Assembly (NCBI RefSeq): GCF_003268025.1
Contig: NZ_QLUW01000007.1
Coordinates: 124,001-188,000 of the forward strand
DNA length: 64,000 bases
Source of the DNA: Paenibacillus montanisoli
GTDB taxonomy: Bacteria > Bacillota > Bacilli > Paenibacillales > Paenibacillaceae
Reading direction: 5' to 3'
The notes beneath the pieces were generated by a model. That model saw only the letters and a program-made list of their open reading frames with translations. It searched no databases and had not been told where the DNA came from. The position numbers and the translations under genes are program-made. Shown one piece after another: positions 51,026 to 61,974 of this stretch (its first letter is position 1; the number at the start of each line of letters is the position of its first letter).

Positions 51026-51054
51026 AGGCCGGGGACTTTACCTTTCCCCGGCCT
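51026..51054. terminator. bidirectional intrinsic terminator
   Basis: Perfect 10-bp stem AGGCCGGGGA / TCCCCGGCCT between the convergent argS and protease genes; its right arm is inside the last codons of the protease. Confidence 0.8.
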
Positions 51055-52180
51055 GAAGCATTCGCATTACATCGAGCTCTCCGGTTGTCCGGGGAGCTTT
51101 CGTGCCTCTAAGCGGCAGCATGGAGCGCTTGACGACGGCCTTGATATCGCTTGGCGACAACCCCGGCCGCATGGCTAGCAGCAGCGCGATGGCACCGCTC
51201 ACATGCGAAGTGGCCATCGACGTGCCGCTCATCTCGTTATATTTGCCGCGCAGCCACGCGGAAATGATCTTGTCGCCCGGCGCATACACGTCGATATACA
51301 TGCCGCGGTTGCTGAACGGCGCAATGCGCCGCAGCCGGTTTGTCGCTCCGACCGCGATCGTTTGCGGATAACGGGCCGGATAGTCGATCGACTTCCGCTT
51401 GCCGTCGTTACCCGAGGAAGCAACGATGATGACGCCGGCGTTGTACGCGTTCGTTACGGCCGTCAGCAGTGACTTGCTTCGCGTTTTCATGCCGAAGCTC
51501 ATATTGACGATATCCATATGGTTGCGCACGCACCAGTCGATGCCGAGTACAATATCGGAGACGAAGGCGCTGCCGTTATGATCAAACGCCTTGACCGGAT
51601 AAACGGTCGAACGCGGAGCGACGCCGATCATGCCGTGTACCTGATTGGCGGCGGCGATGGTGCCGGCGATGTGGGTGCCGTGGCCGTTGTCGTCATGCGG
51701 GAGCGTCCCGCGGTTCAGCAAGTTGATGCCGCGTCCGAGCGACTGCTTCAAATCGGGATGGCTGAAATCAACGCCCGTATCGATCACGCCTATTTTGATG
51801 CGGTGGCCCGTCGTCATGCTCCATGCTATCGGCGCTTTGATCTCCTGCACGCCCCAAGGGATGCCCTTCTCGCGGGTCACCGGTTTATATGTCGATGTTG
51901 AATGATGCACCGAAATTAATGGATCGTTTTCGATCCAAATGCCATCATGGGCATGGGTACGCAGCAACTCGCCGGGAACGCGCAGCGAAAACCCTTGAAT
52001 GAACGGCAAGTGACGAATCGCGTCGGATGCCTCCGTCAGCGATTTGTCGATCATTGACCACTCATGAAGGAAGCGCTCATAGTCGCTTTTCTGCCGGAAA
52101 CGGACAATTCGCCGCTTGGCGGCGGACGCAGTGTGAGTTAAAGCGCTATACAAAAGGCGGAGAATTGCGGATTTGTCCAA
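51038..52180 (-). CDS. subtilisin-like serine protease (S8) without signal peptide
   Basis: 380 residues. Catalytic triad motifs VIDTGVDFSHPD, NGHGTHIAGTIA and SGTSMATSHVSGA are intact; the oxyanion Asn is in ASSGNDG. An N-terminal propeptide-like region of about 100 residues precedes the catalytic domain, but there is no hydrophobic signal sequence, so it may stay inside the cell or leave by another route. The start is probably the TTG at 52180, just after GGGGGGAAG; an ATG five codons earlier contains that site. Similar leaderless S8 proteins occur in sporulating Firmicutes. Monocistronic. Confidence 0.87.
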   Translation of the reverse strand: MDKSAILRLLYSALTHTASAAKRRIVRFRQKSDYERFLHEWSMIDKSLTEASDAIRHLPFIQGFSLRVPGELLRTHAHDGIWIENDPLISVHHSTSTYKPVTREKGIPWGVQEIKAPIAWSMTTGHRIKIGVIDTGVDFSHPDLKQSLGRGINLLNRGTLPHDDNGHGTHIAGTIAAANQVHGMIGVAPRSTVYPVKAFDHNGSAFVSDIVLGIDWCVRNHMDIVNMSFGMKTRSKSLLTAVTNAYNAGVIIVASSGNDGKRKSIDYPARYPQTIAVGATNRLRRIAPFSNRGMYIDVYAPGDKIISAWLRGKYNEMSGTSMATSHVSGAIALLLAMRPGLSPSDIKAVVKRSMLPLRGTKAPRTTGELDVMRMLQAGER

Positions 52181-52378
52181 GTTGCTTCCCCCCATGGCGA
52201 ATCATGCTGCAGTATTGTATGAACGAGAGCAACAAGCTGTATGAGCAACTTGCCTTTTTTCGCATAATTAGGCTGCAAACCGTGTCATTCGCCGTACGGG
52301 CACATAGTATAAACCAAGAGTCACTAGCGGCTCTTAATACCGGATATGGCGGCAGCGCCTTAGCCGGAAGGATACAGT

Positions 52379-52412
52379 CAAAGCGAGGGAGCATCCTTCG
52401 CTTTTTCTTTTT
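52379..52412 (+). terminator. intrinsic terminator in the 52181-52569 gap
   Basis: Stem AAAGCGAGGGA / TCCTTCGCTTT with a 3-base loop and a T-rich tail. No supported gene lies upstream on this strand in the gap, so it may end a short leader or untranslated RNA. Nothing else is recognised in 52181-52569 apart from the rpoE leader. Confidence 0.75.
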
Positions 52413-52569
52413 GCCGCTCGTAATAGGGGACAGCTTGCTTTTTCCAGAGAAATAGGTTTTACTATAGGTTGATAATGGATTGCTTACGCACGAAACGATT
52501 TATCTGCTTAGGATTGCGAGATCGTTTTTGCGGGGTACAAGCAGTTTGATACGAGAGGAAGTGTCCGAG

Positions 52570-53142
52570 ATGAGCAGCGAGATCGTCTTGAAAATCGATC
52601 CTGAGATCGTAAAGGAAATGCCAATGGTCGACTTGGCATTTGAATTGCTGAAGGCGGCCAACACGCCGTTCTATTACCGCGATTTAATGATGGAAATTGC
52701 AAAAATTCGGGGCCTGTCCCAAGAACAAATCAACGATGTAATTGCGCAAGTATATACAGAAATCAACATCGACGGACGTTTCGCGTGCGTCGGCAGCAAT
52801 ATGTGGGGGTTGAAGCGCTGGTATCCGGTCGAGCGCAACGAGGATCCGGTCGGCAACGCGAAGCGTTCCCGCATCATCAACGACGAAGAAGACGACGACG
52901 ATCTGTATCCGGACGAAGAAGAGGATACCTTCGCAGCGGACGAGGATGATTTCGATTCCTATGACGAGGATCAGGAGCTCTTCGACGAGGCGGAGGAAGA
53001 GGCTGAGGTCGACGAGGAAGTCCTGATCGACGACGAGGAGATGGAAGAAGAAGCCATCGAAGAAGTAGACAGCGAAGACGAAGCGGCAGACGAAGACGAT
53101 GCCGAAGAGGACTTCGAAGACGAGGATGACGACGACAAATAA
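52570..53142 (+). CDS. rpoE: RNA polymerase delta subunit
   Basis: 190 residues. N-terminal HARE-HTH domain (MVDLAFELLKAANTPFYYRDLMMEIAK, GRFACVGSNMWGLKRWYP) followed by a disordered tail of about 95 residues made almost only of Asp and Glu. Delta speeds RNA polymerase recycling and raises sensitivity to initiating NTP. ATG at 52570 follows GAGGAAG at eight bases; the upstream frame has no ribosome site. Position directly before pyrG is as in Bacillus. Confidence 0.95.
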   Translation: MSSEIVLKIDPEIVKEMPMVDLAFELLKAANTPFYYRDLMMEIAKIRGLSQEQINDVIAQVYTEINIDGRFACVGSNMWGLKRWYPVERNEDPVGNAKRSRIINDEEDDDDLYPDEEEDTFAADEDDFDSYDEDQELFDEAEEEAEVDEEVLIDDEEMEEEAIEEVDSEDEAADEDDAEEDFEDEDDDDK

Positions 53143-53169
53143 TCCACTTTTTGCAGAGCCCCGCGTCAC

Positions 53170-53199
53170 TTGACACGGGGCATCTGCGCGGAGTACACT
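53170..53199 (+). promoter_or_regulatory. pyrG promoter
   Basis: TTGACA and TACACT with an 18-base spacer, then TTTGAT and GGGC, placing the start at GGGC (53207-53210), the initiation sequence used for CTP sensing at Bacillus pyrG. Confidence 0.75.
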
Positions 53200-53206
53200 A
53201 TTTGAT

Positions 53207-54958
<1,752 letters not shown>

Positions 54959-55082
54959 TCAACATAAATATTTTCCAAGAGAAGCAGGAATTTGGATGGT
55001 ACGGCGCGAAATCATTAACGAATATGGAATACTAATCCAAATCGTGACGATGATTGTCGTACATTCTTAGGAGGGTTTCAAG

Positions 55083-55484
55083 TTGGAAAACAAGAAAGTC
55101 TTGATTGTCGATGATCAGAATGGCATTCGAATTTTGTTAATGGAAGTGTTCAGCAGCGAAGGGTATACCACCTTTCAAGCGCCCAATGGCAAGCTGGCTC
55201 TTGAAATCGTGAGAAACGAAGCTCCGGATTTGGTTTTGCTCGATATGAAAATTCCGGGTATGGACGGACTGGAAATATTGAAGCATGTCAAAGCCATTAA
55301 CAAGGAGATCAAAGTCATCATGATGACGGCTTATGGCGAGCTTGACATGATTAAGGAAGCGACCGATCACGGCGCGCTTATGCACTTTACGAAGCCGTTC
55401 GACATTGATGAGATGCGGATGGCGGTCAATCTTCAGCTGCGCAGCGACGAGCAGTCAGGCGGCTGGTATGCAGTAGGATCCTAG
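55083..55484 (+). CDS. spo0F: sporulation response regulator Spo0F
   Basis: 133 residues, a stand-alone receiver. Passes phosphate from sporulation kinases to Spo0[13 protein letters not shown] has the acidic pair, [11 protein letters not shown] the phosphorylated Asp (about 54), MMTAYGE the Thr and FTKPFD the conserved Lys. TTG start follows AGGAGG at eight bases. The tail has about ten more residues than Bacillus Spo0F. Upstream AGGAATT (54986) and a GCGAAATC/ACGAATAT region could be a sigma-H promoter, but spacing is imperfect. Terminator overlaps the 3' end. Confidence 0.95.
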   Translation: MENKKVLIVDDQNGIRILLMEVFSSEGYTTFQAPNGKLALEIVRNEAPDLVLLDMKIPGMDGLEILKHVKAINKEIKVIMMTAYGELDMIKEATDHGALMHFTKPFDIDEMRMAVNLQLRSDEQSGGWYAVGS

Positions 55485-55511
55485 GAAAACGGATCCTGCT
55501 GCTTTTTTTTA
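55470..55511 (+). terminator. intrinsic terminator of spo0F
   Basis: Stem GCAGTAGGATCC / GGATCCTGCTGC, one mismatch, followed by eight T. The left arm is within the last codons of spo0F. Confidence 0.9.
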
Positions 55512-55573
55512 TCTTATAGAGTCGAAAAGCGGCATGTCGACTTCCAAGACTTGTACCAAACGACCCTTGATTG

Positions 55574-55582
55574 TGTTATAAT
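55574..55582 (+). promoter_or_regulatory. extended -10 promoter of fba
   Basis: TGTTATAAT is an extended -10 with full consensus hexamer. The -35 (TTGTAC at 55551) is too far at 20 bases, so the extended element probably drives initiation. The leader to fba is about 155 bases with no recognised structure. Confidence 0.6.
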
Positions 55583-55744
55583 CATTTGGTGCGATATTTG
55601 CAGCGTGATTGTGCCGGGACAATTGTCAGAATTTCATGGCGATTGCCTGCTTTCACGCTGAGGCGGTTTTGCGAAGCAAACGCATATCAAAGACAAAATT
55701 ATGAAGCCCGACGCTTCATAAAACATTAGGAGGAGTAGAGAACC

Positions 55745-56599
55745 ATGCCACTCGTTTCGATGAATGAATTCCTGCCAAAGGCAAAAGCAAACAAATTCGC
55801 GGTCGGCCAGTTCAACATGAACAACCTGGAGTTCGCGCAAGCGATCACAGAAGCCGCAATGGAAGAGAAATCGCCATTTATTTTCGGTGTATCCGAAGGC
55901 GCTTTGAAGTACATGGGTATGGAGTACACTGTTGCCATTGCTGAAGCGGCAGCGAAGAAATCCGGTTTGCCAATCGCGCTTCACCTGGACCACGGCAGCA
56001 GCTTTGAAGTTGCGATGAAATGTATCCGTGCAGGGTTCTCTTCCGTTATGTTTGACGGGTCCCACTACGGACTCGAAGAAAATATTGCATTGACTAAAGA
56101 AGTCGTTAAAGCGGCGCGCGCTATGGGCGTTTCCGTTGAGGGCGAGCTTGGCACAATCGGCGGCGTTGAGGACGACATCAGCGTTGACGAAGAGCACGCA
56201 TCCCTGGCGAAGCCGGAAGAAGCGATCCGTTTCTACGAAGAAACAGGCGTTGACTGCTTGGCGATTGCCGTAGGTACGGCTCACGGCATGTACAAAGGCG
56301 AACCGAAGATTCACTATGATATCATTCAAAAGGTAACGGACGCGATTCCGGTGCCGGTTGTATTGCACGGCGGATCCGGCGTACCTGACGAAGCAATTCG
56401 TCTGTCCATCGCGGCAGGCGTAGGCAAAATCAACGTAAACACGGAAAACCAAGTGGCATGCACGAACGCAATTCGCGAAGTGCTTGCAGCTAACGGTTCG
56501 GTTTACGACCCGCGCAAATACTTGACGCCTGCACGTAATGCAATGAAAGCAGTCGTTCAAGAGAAGATCCGCTTGTTCGGCAGCAGCAACCAGGCGTAA
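55745..56599 (+). CDS. fba: class II fructose-1,6-bisphosphate aldolase
   Basis: 284 residues. Interconverts fructose bisphosphate with glyceraldehyde 3-phosphate and dihydroxyacetone phosphate using Zn. HLDHGSSFE (Asp and His), GTAHGMYKG and VLHGGSGVP (His ligands) and INVNTENQ (substrate phosphate) are complete. Strong AGGAGGAG ribosome site and biased codons agree with high expression. Order spo0F-fba-murA matches Bacillus, apart from the missing transaldolase gene. Confidence 0.97.
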   Translation: MPLVSMNEFLPKAKANKFAVGQFNMNNLEFAQAITEAAMEEKSPFIFGVSEGALKYMGMEYTVAIAEAAAKKSGLPIALHLDHGSSFEVAMKCIRAGFSSVMFDGSHYGLEENIALTKEVVKAARAMGVSVEGELGTIGGVEDDISVDEEHASLAKPEEAIRFYEETGVDCLAIAVGTAHGMYKGEPKIHYDIIQKVTDAIPVPVVLHGGSGVPDEAIRLSIAAGVGKINVNTENQVACTNAIREVLAANGSVYDPRKYLTPARNAMKAVVQEKIRLFGSSNQA

Positions 56600-56647
56600 C
56601 AGACGAAAGCTATAGAATCGAACAGCCGCGCATGCGCGCGAAATGAG

Positions 56648-56703
56648 AAGCAGGCGCTTCCCTCCGTTTGGCCCCAGGCTTACCGGAAGGAGCGCTTGCT
56701 TTG
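56648..56703 (+). terminator. likely terminator of fba
   Basis: AAGCAGGCGCTTCCCTCCG pairs imperfectly with CGGAAGGAGCGCTTGCTT around a GC-rich loop; the T-run is short. Confidence 0.55.
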
Positions 56704-56788
56704 TGGCATATAAGGAGCTTGCTCCGGGGGGCGGCACGCGGCTGTTTCGTTTTCTTGCTCTCTTCCGGATGGGAGGATAATTAGACGG

Positions 56789-58036
56789 ATGGAAAAACTA
56801 ATGATCCGCGGCGGACGTCCGCTGCGCGGCACCGTGCAAATCAGCGGCGCCAAGAACAGTGCGGTAGCATTGTTGCCTGCGGCCATATTGGCCGAATCGA
56901 CGGTAACCCTTGATAACTTGCCTCACCTCAGCGATGTAGCGGTCTACAGCGAAATATTGGAAGAACTCGGCGCAAGCGTGCAGTGGAGCGGCGATTCCAT
57001 CGTCATCGATCCTTCAAGCATGAAGTCGATTCCGATGCCTAATGGCAAAGTGAAGCTGCTTCGTGCATCGTATTATTTGATGGGCGCGCTGCTTGGCCGG
57101 TTCGGCGAAGCAACGATCGGTTTGCCGGGCGGCTGCAATTTCGAGCCTCGTCCGATTGATCAGCATATCAAAGGCTTTGAAGCGCTTGGCGCACAGGTAA
57201 CCAATGACCATGGCTCCGTTCGAATCGTAGCGAAGGAGCTGCGCGGCGCGAAGATCTACCTCGACGTCGTCAGCGTCGGGGCAACCATCAATATTATGCT
57301 TGCGGCCTCCCGGGCCAAAGGCTCCACCATTATCGAAAATGCGGCAAAAGAGCCTGAAATCATAGATGTAGCGACCCTTCTGAGCGCTATGGGCGCCAAA
57401 ATCAAAGGAGCCGGAACGGAAACGATCCGGATTGAAGGCGTCGAGCGGCTTCACGGCTGCAGGCATTCGATTATTCCGGACCGGATTCAAGCCGGCACTT
57501 ACATGATTGCCGCGGCGGCAACGCGCGGCGACGTATTGATCGACAATGTTATTCCTAAACATATGGAAGCGGTAACGGCAAAGCTGCAGGAGATGGGCGT
57601 GCATGTGTACGAAATGGACGAAGCCATCCGCATTGTCGGGCAGCCGGCCTATGAAGCGATTGATGTGAAAGCGCTTGTGTACCCCGGTTTTGCCACGGAT
57701 TTGCAATCCCCCATGACCAGCCTGCTGACGCAGACGAAAGGCGTCAGCATCTTGAGCGATTATGTCTACAGCAACCGATTCAAACATGTTCCGGAGTTGA
57801 CGCGCATGGGAGCGAACATTCGGGTGGAAGGCCGATCGGCTATCGTGGAAGGCGGCCTGCTGAATGCCGCGAAGGTGCGTGCGGCCGATTTGCGCGCAGG
57901 CGCAGCTCTCGTGGTTGCGGCACTGACGGTTGACGGCGGCGTTACGGAAATCACCGGCGTGGAATACATTGACCGGGGCTATGACAATTTAGTAGAGAAT
58001 CTGCGGATGCTAGGCGCGGACGTTTGGCGCGAGTAG
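56789..58036 (+). CDS. murA: UDP-N-acetylglucosamine 1-carboxyvinyltransferase
   Basis: 415 residues. First committed step of peptidoglycan precursor synthesis, transferring enolpyruvate from PEP to UDP-GlcNAc. [15 protein letters not shown] at the start, [24 protein letters not shown] with the active Cys near 115 (the fosfomycin target), and the six-fold inside-out barrel repeats are complete. Position after fba corresponds to the second Bacillus paralogue (murAB/murZ). Ribosome site GGGAGGATAA. Confidence 0.95.
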   Translation: MEKLMIRGGRPLRGTVQISGAKNSAVALLPAAILAESTVTLDNLPHLSDVAVYSEILEELGASVQWSGDSIVIDPSSMKSIPMPNGKVKLLRASYYLMGALLGRFGEATIGLPGGCNFEPRPIDQHIKGFEALGAQVTNDHGSVRIVAKELRGAKIYLDVVSVGATINIMLAASRAKGSTIIENAAKEPEIIDVATLLSAMGAKIKGAGTETIRIEGVERLHGCRHSIIPDRIQAGTYMIAAAATRGDVLIDNVIPKHMEAVTAKLQEMGVHVYEMDEAIRIVGQPAYEAIDVKALVYPGFATDLQSPMTSLLTQTKGVSILSDYVYSNRFKHVPELTRMGANIRVEGRSAIVEGGLLNAAKVRAADLRAGAALVVAALTVDGGVTEITGVEYIDRGYDNLVENLRMLGADVWRE

Positions 58037-58044
58037 CCCGGTTC

Positions 58045-58098
58045 CCATCATTTCCGAATCGGCCTTGTTATAGGAAGGGCCGATTCCGGCAATGATGG
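58045..58098 (+). other. hairpin between murA and rho
   Basis: CCATCATT...GAATCGGCC pairs with GGCCGATTC...AATGATGG, giving a 17-bp interrupted stem. There is no T-run. It may end murA transcripts weakly or be part of the rho leader, where Rho autoregulates in other species. Confidence 0.55.
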
Positions 58099-58150
58099 AA
58101 TAGGCTTGGAATAATTATAGAATTGAACCTTGATAAAAAGTGGTGATACT

Positions 58151-59539
58151 ATGTCCGAACTTCAAATCGCCGATCTTGAAGCGATGAAGCTTACGGAGCT
58201 TTACAAGCTGGCCAAACAGCACCAGATTCAGGGCTATGGCCAACTGAAGAAGAGAGAATTGATTTTTGCCATCCTGCGCGCGCAAGCCGAGCAGAGCGGA
58301 CTCATGTTTATGCAGGGCGTACTCGAAATTTTACCGGAAGGCTTCGGATTTTTGCGGCCGATCAACTACTTGCCGAGTCCAGAGGACATCTACATATCCG
58401 CTTCTCAAATCCGCAAATTCGACCTCCGCACAGGCGACTTGGTTTCCGGCAAATGCCGCGCTCCTAAAGAAAACGAACGCTTTTTTGGATTACTGCAAGT
58501 AAATGCCGTTAATGGAGAAAGCCCCGAACATGCTGCTGAACGCCTTCATTTTCCAGCCCTTACTCCTCTCTATCCCGAAAAGAAGCTAGTGCTCGAAACT
58601 GCCCAGCCGAAATTATCGACGAGAATTATGGATTTGCTGGCGCCGGTTGGCCTTGGCCAGCGCGGATTGATCGTTGCGCCGCCAAAGGCCGGCAAAACGC
58701 TCCTGCTAAAGGAAATTGCCAACAGCATTTCCACGAACAATCCTGAAATCGAACTGTTTGTGCTGCTGATCGACGAGCGTCCGGAGGAAGTAACGGATAT
58801 GTCCCGTTCGGTCAGAGGCGAGGTAGTAGCGTCGACCTTTGACGAGCTGCCGGAAAATCACGTGAAAGTAGCGGAATTGGTGCTGGAGCGTGCGCTGCGG
58901 CTTGTTGAGCACAAGAAGGACGTCGTTATTCTGCTGGACAGCATTACGCGTCTTGCCCGTGCTTACAACCTGGTCGTGCCGACATCCGGCCGTACGCTGA
59001 GCGGCGGTATCGATCCGGCGGCGTTCCATCGCCCGAAACGGTTTTTCGGCTCGGCGAGAAACGTGGAGGAAGGCGGAAGCTTGACCATCTTGGCAACCGC
59101 GCTGGTGGAGACGGGCTCGCGTATGGATGATATTATTTATGAAGAATTTAAAGGTACGGGCAATATGGAGCTGCATCTGGACAGGAAGCTTGCGGAACGC
59201 CGTATTTTCCCGGCGCTCGACATTCGCAGATCCGGCACCCGCCGAGAAGAAATGCTGATGTCCAAGGAGCAGCTGGATAAAGTGTGGGCAATCCGCAAGA
59301 GCATGAACGATTCCATGGAATTTGTGGATGGCTTCCTGAAGAAGCTCGCCGACACGAAGACCAACGAAGAGTTCCTGGCTTCGCTTGATACTTCGGCCGT
59401 AACGTCGTCGGCACCAAGAAACAGACCTGGCACAAGCTCTAGTACAGGAAGCGGCAGACCGAGTCAAGGCACTGCGGGAAGCGGCGCAAGCACGAGCGCT
59501 TCGAGAAGGCCGTCAAGCCGCACGACGCCTGTAACATAG
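58151..59539 (+). CDS. rho: transcription termination factor Rho
   Basis: 462 residues. RNA-dependent hexameric ATPase that ends transcription. N-terminal helices ([37 protein letters not shown]), cold-shock RNA-binding domain ([18 protein letters not shown]), P-loop [10 protein letters not shown] near 180, Walker B-type [16 protein letters not shown] and the Q/R loop regions are all present. ATG at 58151 is chosen over an upstream ATG. After the catalytic core (ends near 415) comes a 45-residue Ser/Thr/Gly/Arg-rich disordered tail. Confidence 0.96.
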   Translation: MSELQIADLEAMKLTELYKLAKQHQIQGYGQLKKRELIFAILRAQAEQSGLMFMQGVLEILPEGFGFLRPINYLPSPEDIYISASQIRKFDLRTGDLVSGKCRAPKENERFFGLLQVNAVNGESPEHAAERLHFPALTPLYPEKKLVLETAQPKLSTRIMDLLAPVGLGQRGLIVAPPKAGKTLLLKEIANSISTNNPEIELFVLLIDERPEEVTDMSRSVRGEVVASTFDELPENHVKVAELVLERALRLVEHKKDVVILLDSITRLARAYNLVVPTSGRTLSGGIDPAAFHRPKRFFGSARNVEEGGSLTILATALVETGSRMDDIIYEEFKGTGNMELHLDRKLAERRIFPALDIRRSGTRREEMLMSKEQLDKVWAIRKSMNDSMEFVDGFLKKLADTKTNEEFLASLDTSAVTSSAPRNRPGTSSSTGSGRPSQGTAGSGASTSASRRPSSRTTPVT

Positions 59540-59560
59540 GAACGCTCTAGGAGGTACACC

Positions 59561-60820
59561 ATGAATCTCGTTTACGCAGACGAACACGGCAATTTATTCG
59601 ATCATCCCGATTGGACCGGGCTTGGCCGCAGCGGCGATATGATCGTCGAACTGATGGAAGACGAGTTGATTCCGCTGCCGGAAGGCGCGACGATCGTCGG
59701 CTTGCCGCATACGCGGCCGATCGGCATCCACAACGCGTCCGGCGAGATGCGTCCTCTGCCGGGCAATGTGCAGGCTGTTGGCGCGCTGCTGCCTCAGGGT
59801 TATACCCGTCTGTGCATTCCGGGTTATATGAAGACGGATAAGATGCAGAAACTGCCGCTCTTCGGCTATTCCGCAGTCGTCTGGAAGGACGATCGCTTTT
59901 ACGTGACCGCCCAGAAATGCGACGATCCAGAGCGCTGGAATCCGCTCAATTGCGACATCAAGGAATTGAATGTCGGTGTAGAGCGGCTGCTAGCCAAGTA
60001 CCCGGAGAACCGGCTTTATAAGCATTTGTCTAATTGCGCGCTCGGCTACGAATGCTTGACTGCATCCAATACATTTCTTCAGCGCTGGGAAGGCGCCGTA
60101 CCGGTATCCTTCTCCTGCAACGCGGGTTGTTATGGCTGTATTTCGGAGCAGCCGGACGATAGCGGCTTTCTTGCGCCGCAAACCCGCATGAACTTTAAGC
60201 CGACGGTCCAAGAAGTCGTCGACGTCATGATGGAGCATTTGATTACGCCGGAATCCATTATCAGTTTCGGGCAAGGCTGCGAAGGGGAGCCGTCGACGCA
60301 AGCCAAAATCATCGTCGAATCTATGCTCGAAGTGCGCAAGCGCACATCGATGGGCTACATCAACATCAATACCAATGCGGGACTAACGGATCATATCCGC
60401 GCCATCGTCGATGCAGGTTTGAATCTGATGCGCGTGAGCACGATCAGCGCGCTTGACGATCATTACAATGCCTATTACAAGCCGCGCGGCTACAGCTTGG
60501 CCAATGTCGAGAAGTCGCTCCGCTATGCTTCCGATAAAGGCGTGTATACGTCCATCAACTATCTCATTTTCCCTGGCGTGACGGACCGAGAAGAGGAAAT
60601 CGAAGCGATGCTCGGTTTTGTCAAACGTACGGGCCTGAAGCTGATCCAAATGCGGAATTTGAATATCGATCCCGAGAGCTATCTGGAGCTCATTCCGAAG
60701 CCGCAGGGCGAAATTTACGGGATGAAGCAGATGCTCGAAATATTCGCGGACGAGCTGCCGGATGTCGTCATCGGTTCCTACACGCATGTGCCTCCGGCAC
60801 CTTTGAAGCAGCCGCTCTAG
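59561..60820 (+). CDS. radical SAM protein of unknown function
   Basis: 419 residues. An N-terminal domain of about 180 residues (with LPHTRPIGIHNASGEMRPL) precedes the radical SAM barrel, whose cluster motif is CNAGCYGC (Cys-x3-Cys-x2-Cys) near 190. SFGQGCEGEP is the Gly-rich SAM-binding region, and ININTNAG and MRVSTISALDDHYNAYY line later barrel strands. Several extra Cys residues occur upstream (NCALGYECL). No substrate family is recognised. Ribosome site AGGAGG, 21 bases after rho, so probably co-transcribed with it. Confidence 0.85.
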   Translation: MNLVYADEHGNLFDHPDWTGLGRSGDMIVELMEDELIPLPEGATIVGLPHTRPIGIHNASGEMRPLPGNVQAVGALLPQGYTRLCIPGYMKTDKMQKLPLFGYSAVVWKDDRFYVTAQKCDDPERWNPLNCDIKELNVGVERLLAKYPENRLYKHLSNCALGYECLTASNTFLQRWEGAVPVSFSCNAGCYGCISEQPDDSGFLAPQTRMNFKPTVQEVVDVMMEHLITPESIISFGQGCEGEPSTQAKIIVESMLEVRKRTSMGYININTNAGLTDHIRAIVDAGLNLMRVSTISALDDHYNAYYKPRGYSLANVEKSLRYASDKGVYTSINYLIFPGVTDREEEIEAMLGFVKRTGLKLIQMRNLNIDPESYLELIPKPQGEIYGMKQMLEIFADELPDVVIGSYTHVPPAPLKQPL

Positions 60821-60857
60821 AACCGGGCTGGTAAGTTTTTGAGCCTGGACAAAAGCA

Positions 60858-60887
60858 TTGCTTTCCCGAGGATCTGCATGCTATACT
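60858..60887 (+). promoter_or_regulatory. promoter of rpmE
   Basis: TTGCTT and TATACT with an 18-base spacer, about 65 bases upstream of rpmE. Confidence 0.6.
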
Positions 60888-60951
60888 CTCAATATGTGTG
60901 TATTAAACTCTGGGTCCGCCTGTTGATCCAGGGCAGAAAGAGGTGAACGAG

Positions 60952-61149
60952 ATGAAACAAGGTATTCATCCGACATACCACGTCACGACGGTAACTTGCG
61001 CTTGCGGCAACAGCTTCGAGTCCGGTTCGATCAAATCGAACCTGCGCGTTGAGATTTGCTCCGCTTGCCACCCGCACTTCACGGGTAAGCAGAAGTTCCT
61101 GGATGCCGGCGGTCGCGTCGACAAATTCAAAAAGAAATACGGTATCTAA
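60952..61149 (+). CDS. rpmE: ribosomal protein L31 (zinc-binding type)
   Basis: 65 residues. Large-subunit protein at the central protuberance that bridges to the small subunit. The zinc ribbon is the CxC type: CACGNSF and [11 protein letters not shown] at 60952 follows AAAGAGGTGA; the ATG three codons earlier overlaps that site. A Cys-less paralogue for zinc starvation, if present, is not in the window. Confidence 0.97.
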   Translation: MKQGIHPTYHVTTVTCACGNSFESGSIKSNLRVEICSACHPHFTGKQKFLDAGGRVDKFKKKYGI

Positions 61150-61190
61150 GCCATGCTGGCCGGGATTTCCGGAAATTAGCAGAATACAAG

Positions 61191-61232
61191 AACCTCCCTC
61201 AGCCATCCTATTGGTTAAAGGGAGGTTTTTTT
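61191..61232 (+). terminator. terminator of rpmE overlapping the next ribosome site
   Basis: AACCTCCCT / AGGGAGGTT, 9 bp, with seven T. The right arm contains GGGAGG exactly seven bases before the ATG at 61233, so one sequence acts as terminator arm and ribosome site. Confidence 0.88.
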
Positions 61233-61619
61233 ATGCGAGTTAAGTCTGCTTTGCTCGGTGCCATCGCGCTCATGACCGCCATATCATTGTCCGCATGCGG
61301 AGGCAATAAAGACGCCACTAACAACTACAATTCCAATTCATACGGCCATGACGGCTACATGGGGCTATCGAACAGCAATCCCAATCTGCCGAACCGAAAC
61401 GGCCAATTTTTAAACTATGATGACGACGGTGATTTTGCGCAGCGCCAGCTCGCGAAGGTCAGCGGGGTCGACAAGGCCAACATTACGATTCAAGGACCTG
61501 ATATGAATGTAAGCATAACGCCCAAGCGGGGCGTGAATAGAGAGCAGCTTAGGGCCAGGGCGCTGAAGGTGCTTCGGGACAACATGCCGCGCTATCATGT
61601 GAGCGTCCGAGTGAAATGA
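61233..61619 (+). CDS. YhcN/YlaJ-like sporulation lipoprotein
   Basis: 128 residues. Signal peptide with lipobox LSAC (Cys near 22), an Asn/Gly/Ser-rich linker, and a C-terminal domain (AQRQLAKVSGVDKANITIQGPDMNVSITPKRGV, LRARALKVLRDNMPRYHVSVRV) of the YhcN/YlaJ type, which is common among spore-membrane lipoproteins. The ribosome site is the 3' arm of the rpmE terminator. Function is not known beyond spore association in relatives. It would be made mostly from read-through transcripts or a promoter not seen here. Confidence 0.75.
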   Translation: MRVKSALLGAIALMTAISLSACGGNKDATNNYNSNSYGHDGYMGLSNSNPNLPNRNGQFLNYDDDGDFAQRQLAKVSGVDKANITIQGPDMNVSITPKRGVNREQLRARALKVLRDNMPRYHVSVRVK

Positions 61620-61651
61620 TATCGTGTGCAGCAACTTCCAGCCAATAGCGG

Positions 61652-61680
61652 TTGCACTTTAAGGTAGAACAAGCTATACT
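61652..61680 (+). promoter_or_regulatory. promoter of the SRP RNA gene
   Basis: TTGCAC and TATACT with an exact 17-base spacer, seven bases before the mature 5' end. Confidence 0.85.
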
Positions 61681-61687
61681 TATTTTT

Positions 61688-61955
61688 GCCGTGCTAGACG
61701 GGGAGGTAGCGGTGCCCTGTAGCTCGCAATCCGCTGTAGCGAGGTTGAATCCCTATCTTAGGTTATGTCGATGTGGGGCTGGTGTCCATGAACAGTGTTG
61801 ACGGTCGGGTCCTCCGCAATGGGCGCCTGTGAACGGGTCAGGTCCGGAAGGAAGCAGCCATAAGCAGGTCCGCTCATGTGCCGGAGGGGTGCTTGACCTG
61901 AGCTGGGAGTGGAAGTGCCGCTCATGTCGCATCAATCGAGGGTAGGTGCACGGTC
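61688..61955 (+). ncRNA. ffs: signal recognition particle RNA (long Bacillus type)
   Basis: About 268 bases. The 5' GCCGTGC pairs with GCACGGT at the 3' end, closing the rod. The tip has GGTCAGGTCCGGAAGGAAGCAGCC, the Ffh-binding loop with GGAA tetraloop. The Alu-type 5' region (GGGGAGGTAGCGGTGCCCTGTA) marks the long Firmicute form. It directs membrane-protein translation with Ffh. In Bacillus the gene lies just upstream of dnaX; here a kinase gene is between. Confidence 0.94.
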
Positions 61956-61974
61956 CTACTAATGAATCCACCAA

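Noticed and set aside
51038-52180. Secreted subtilisin
   Set aside because: Catalytic motifs are present but the N-terminus is hydrophilic with no signal peptide, so export by the Sec route is not supported.
52027-52455. 142-residue ORF between protease and rpoE
   Set aside because: No ribosome site, half of it antisense to the protease, and it runs through an intrinsic terminator.
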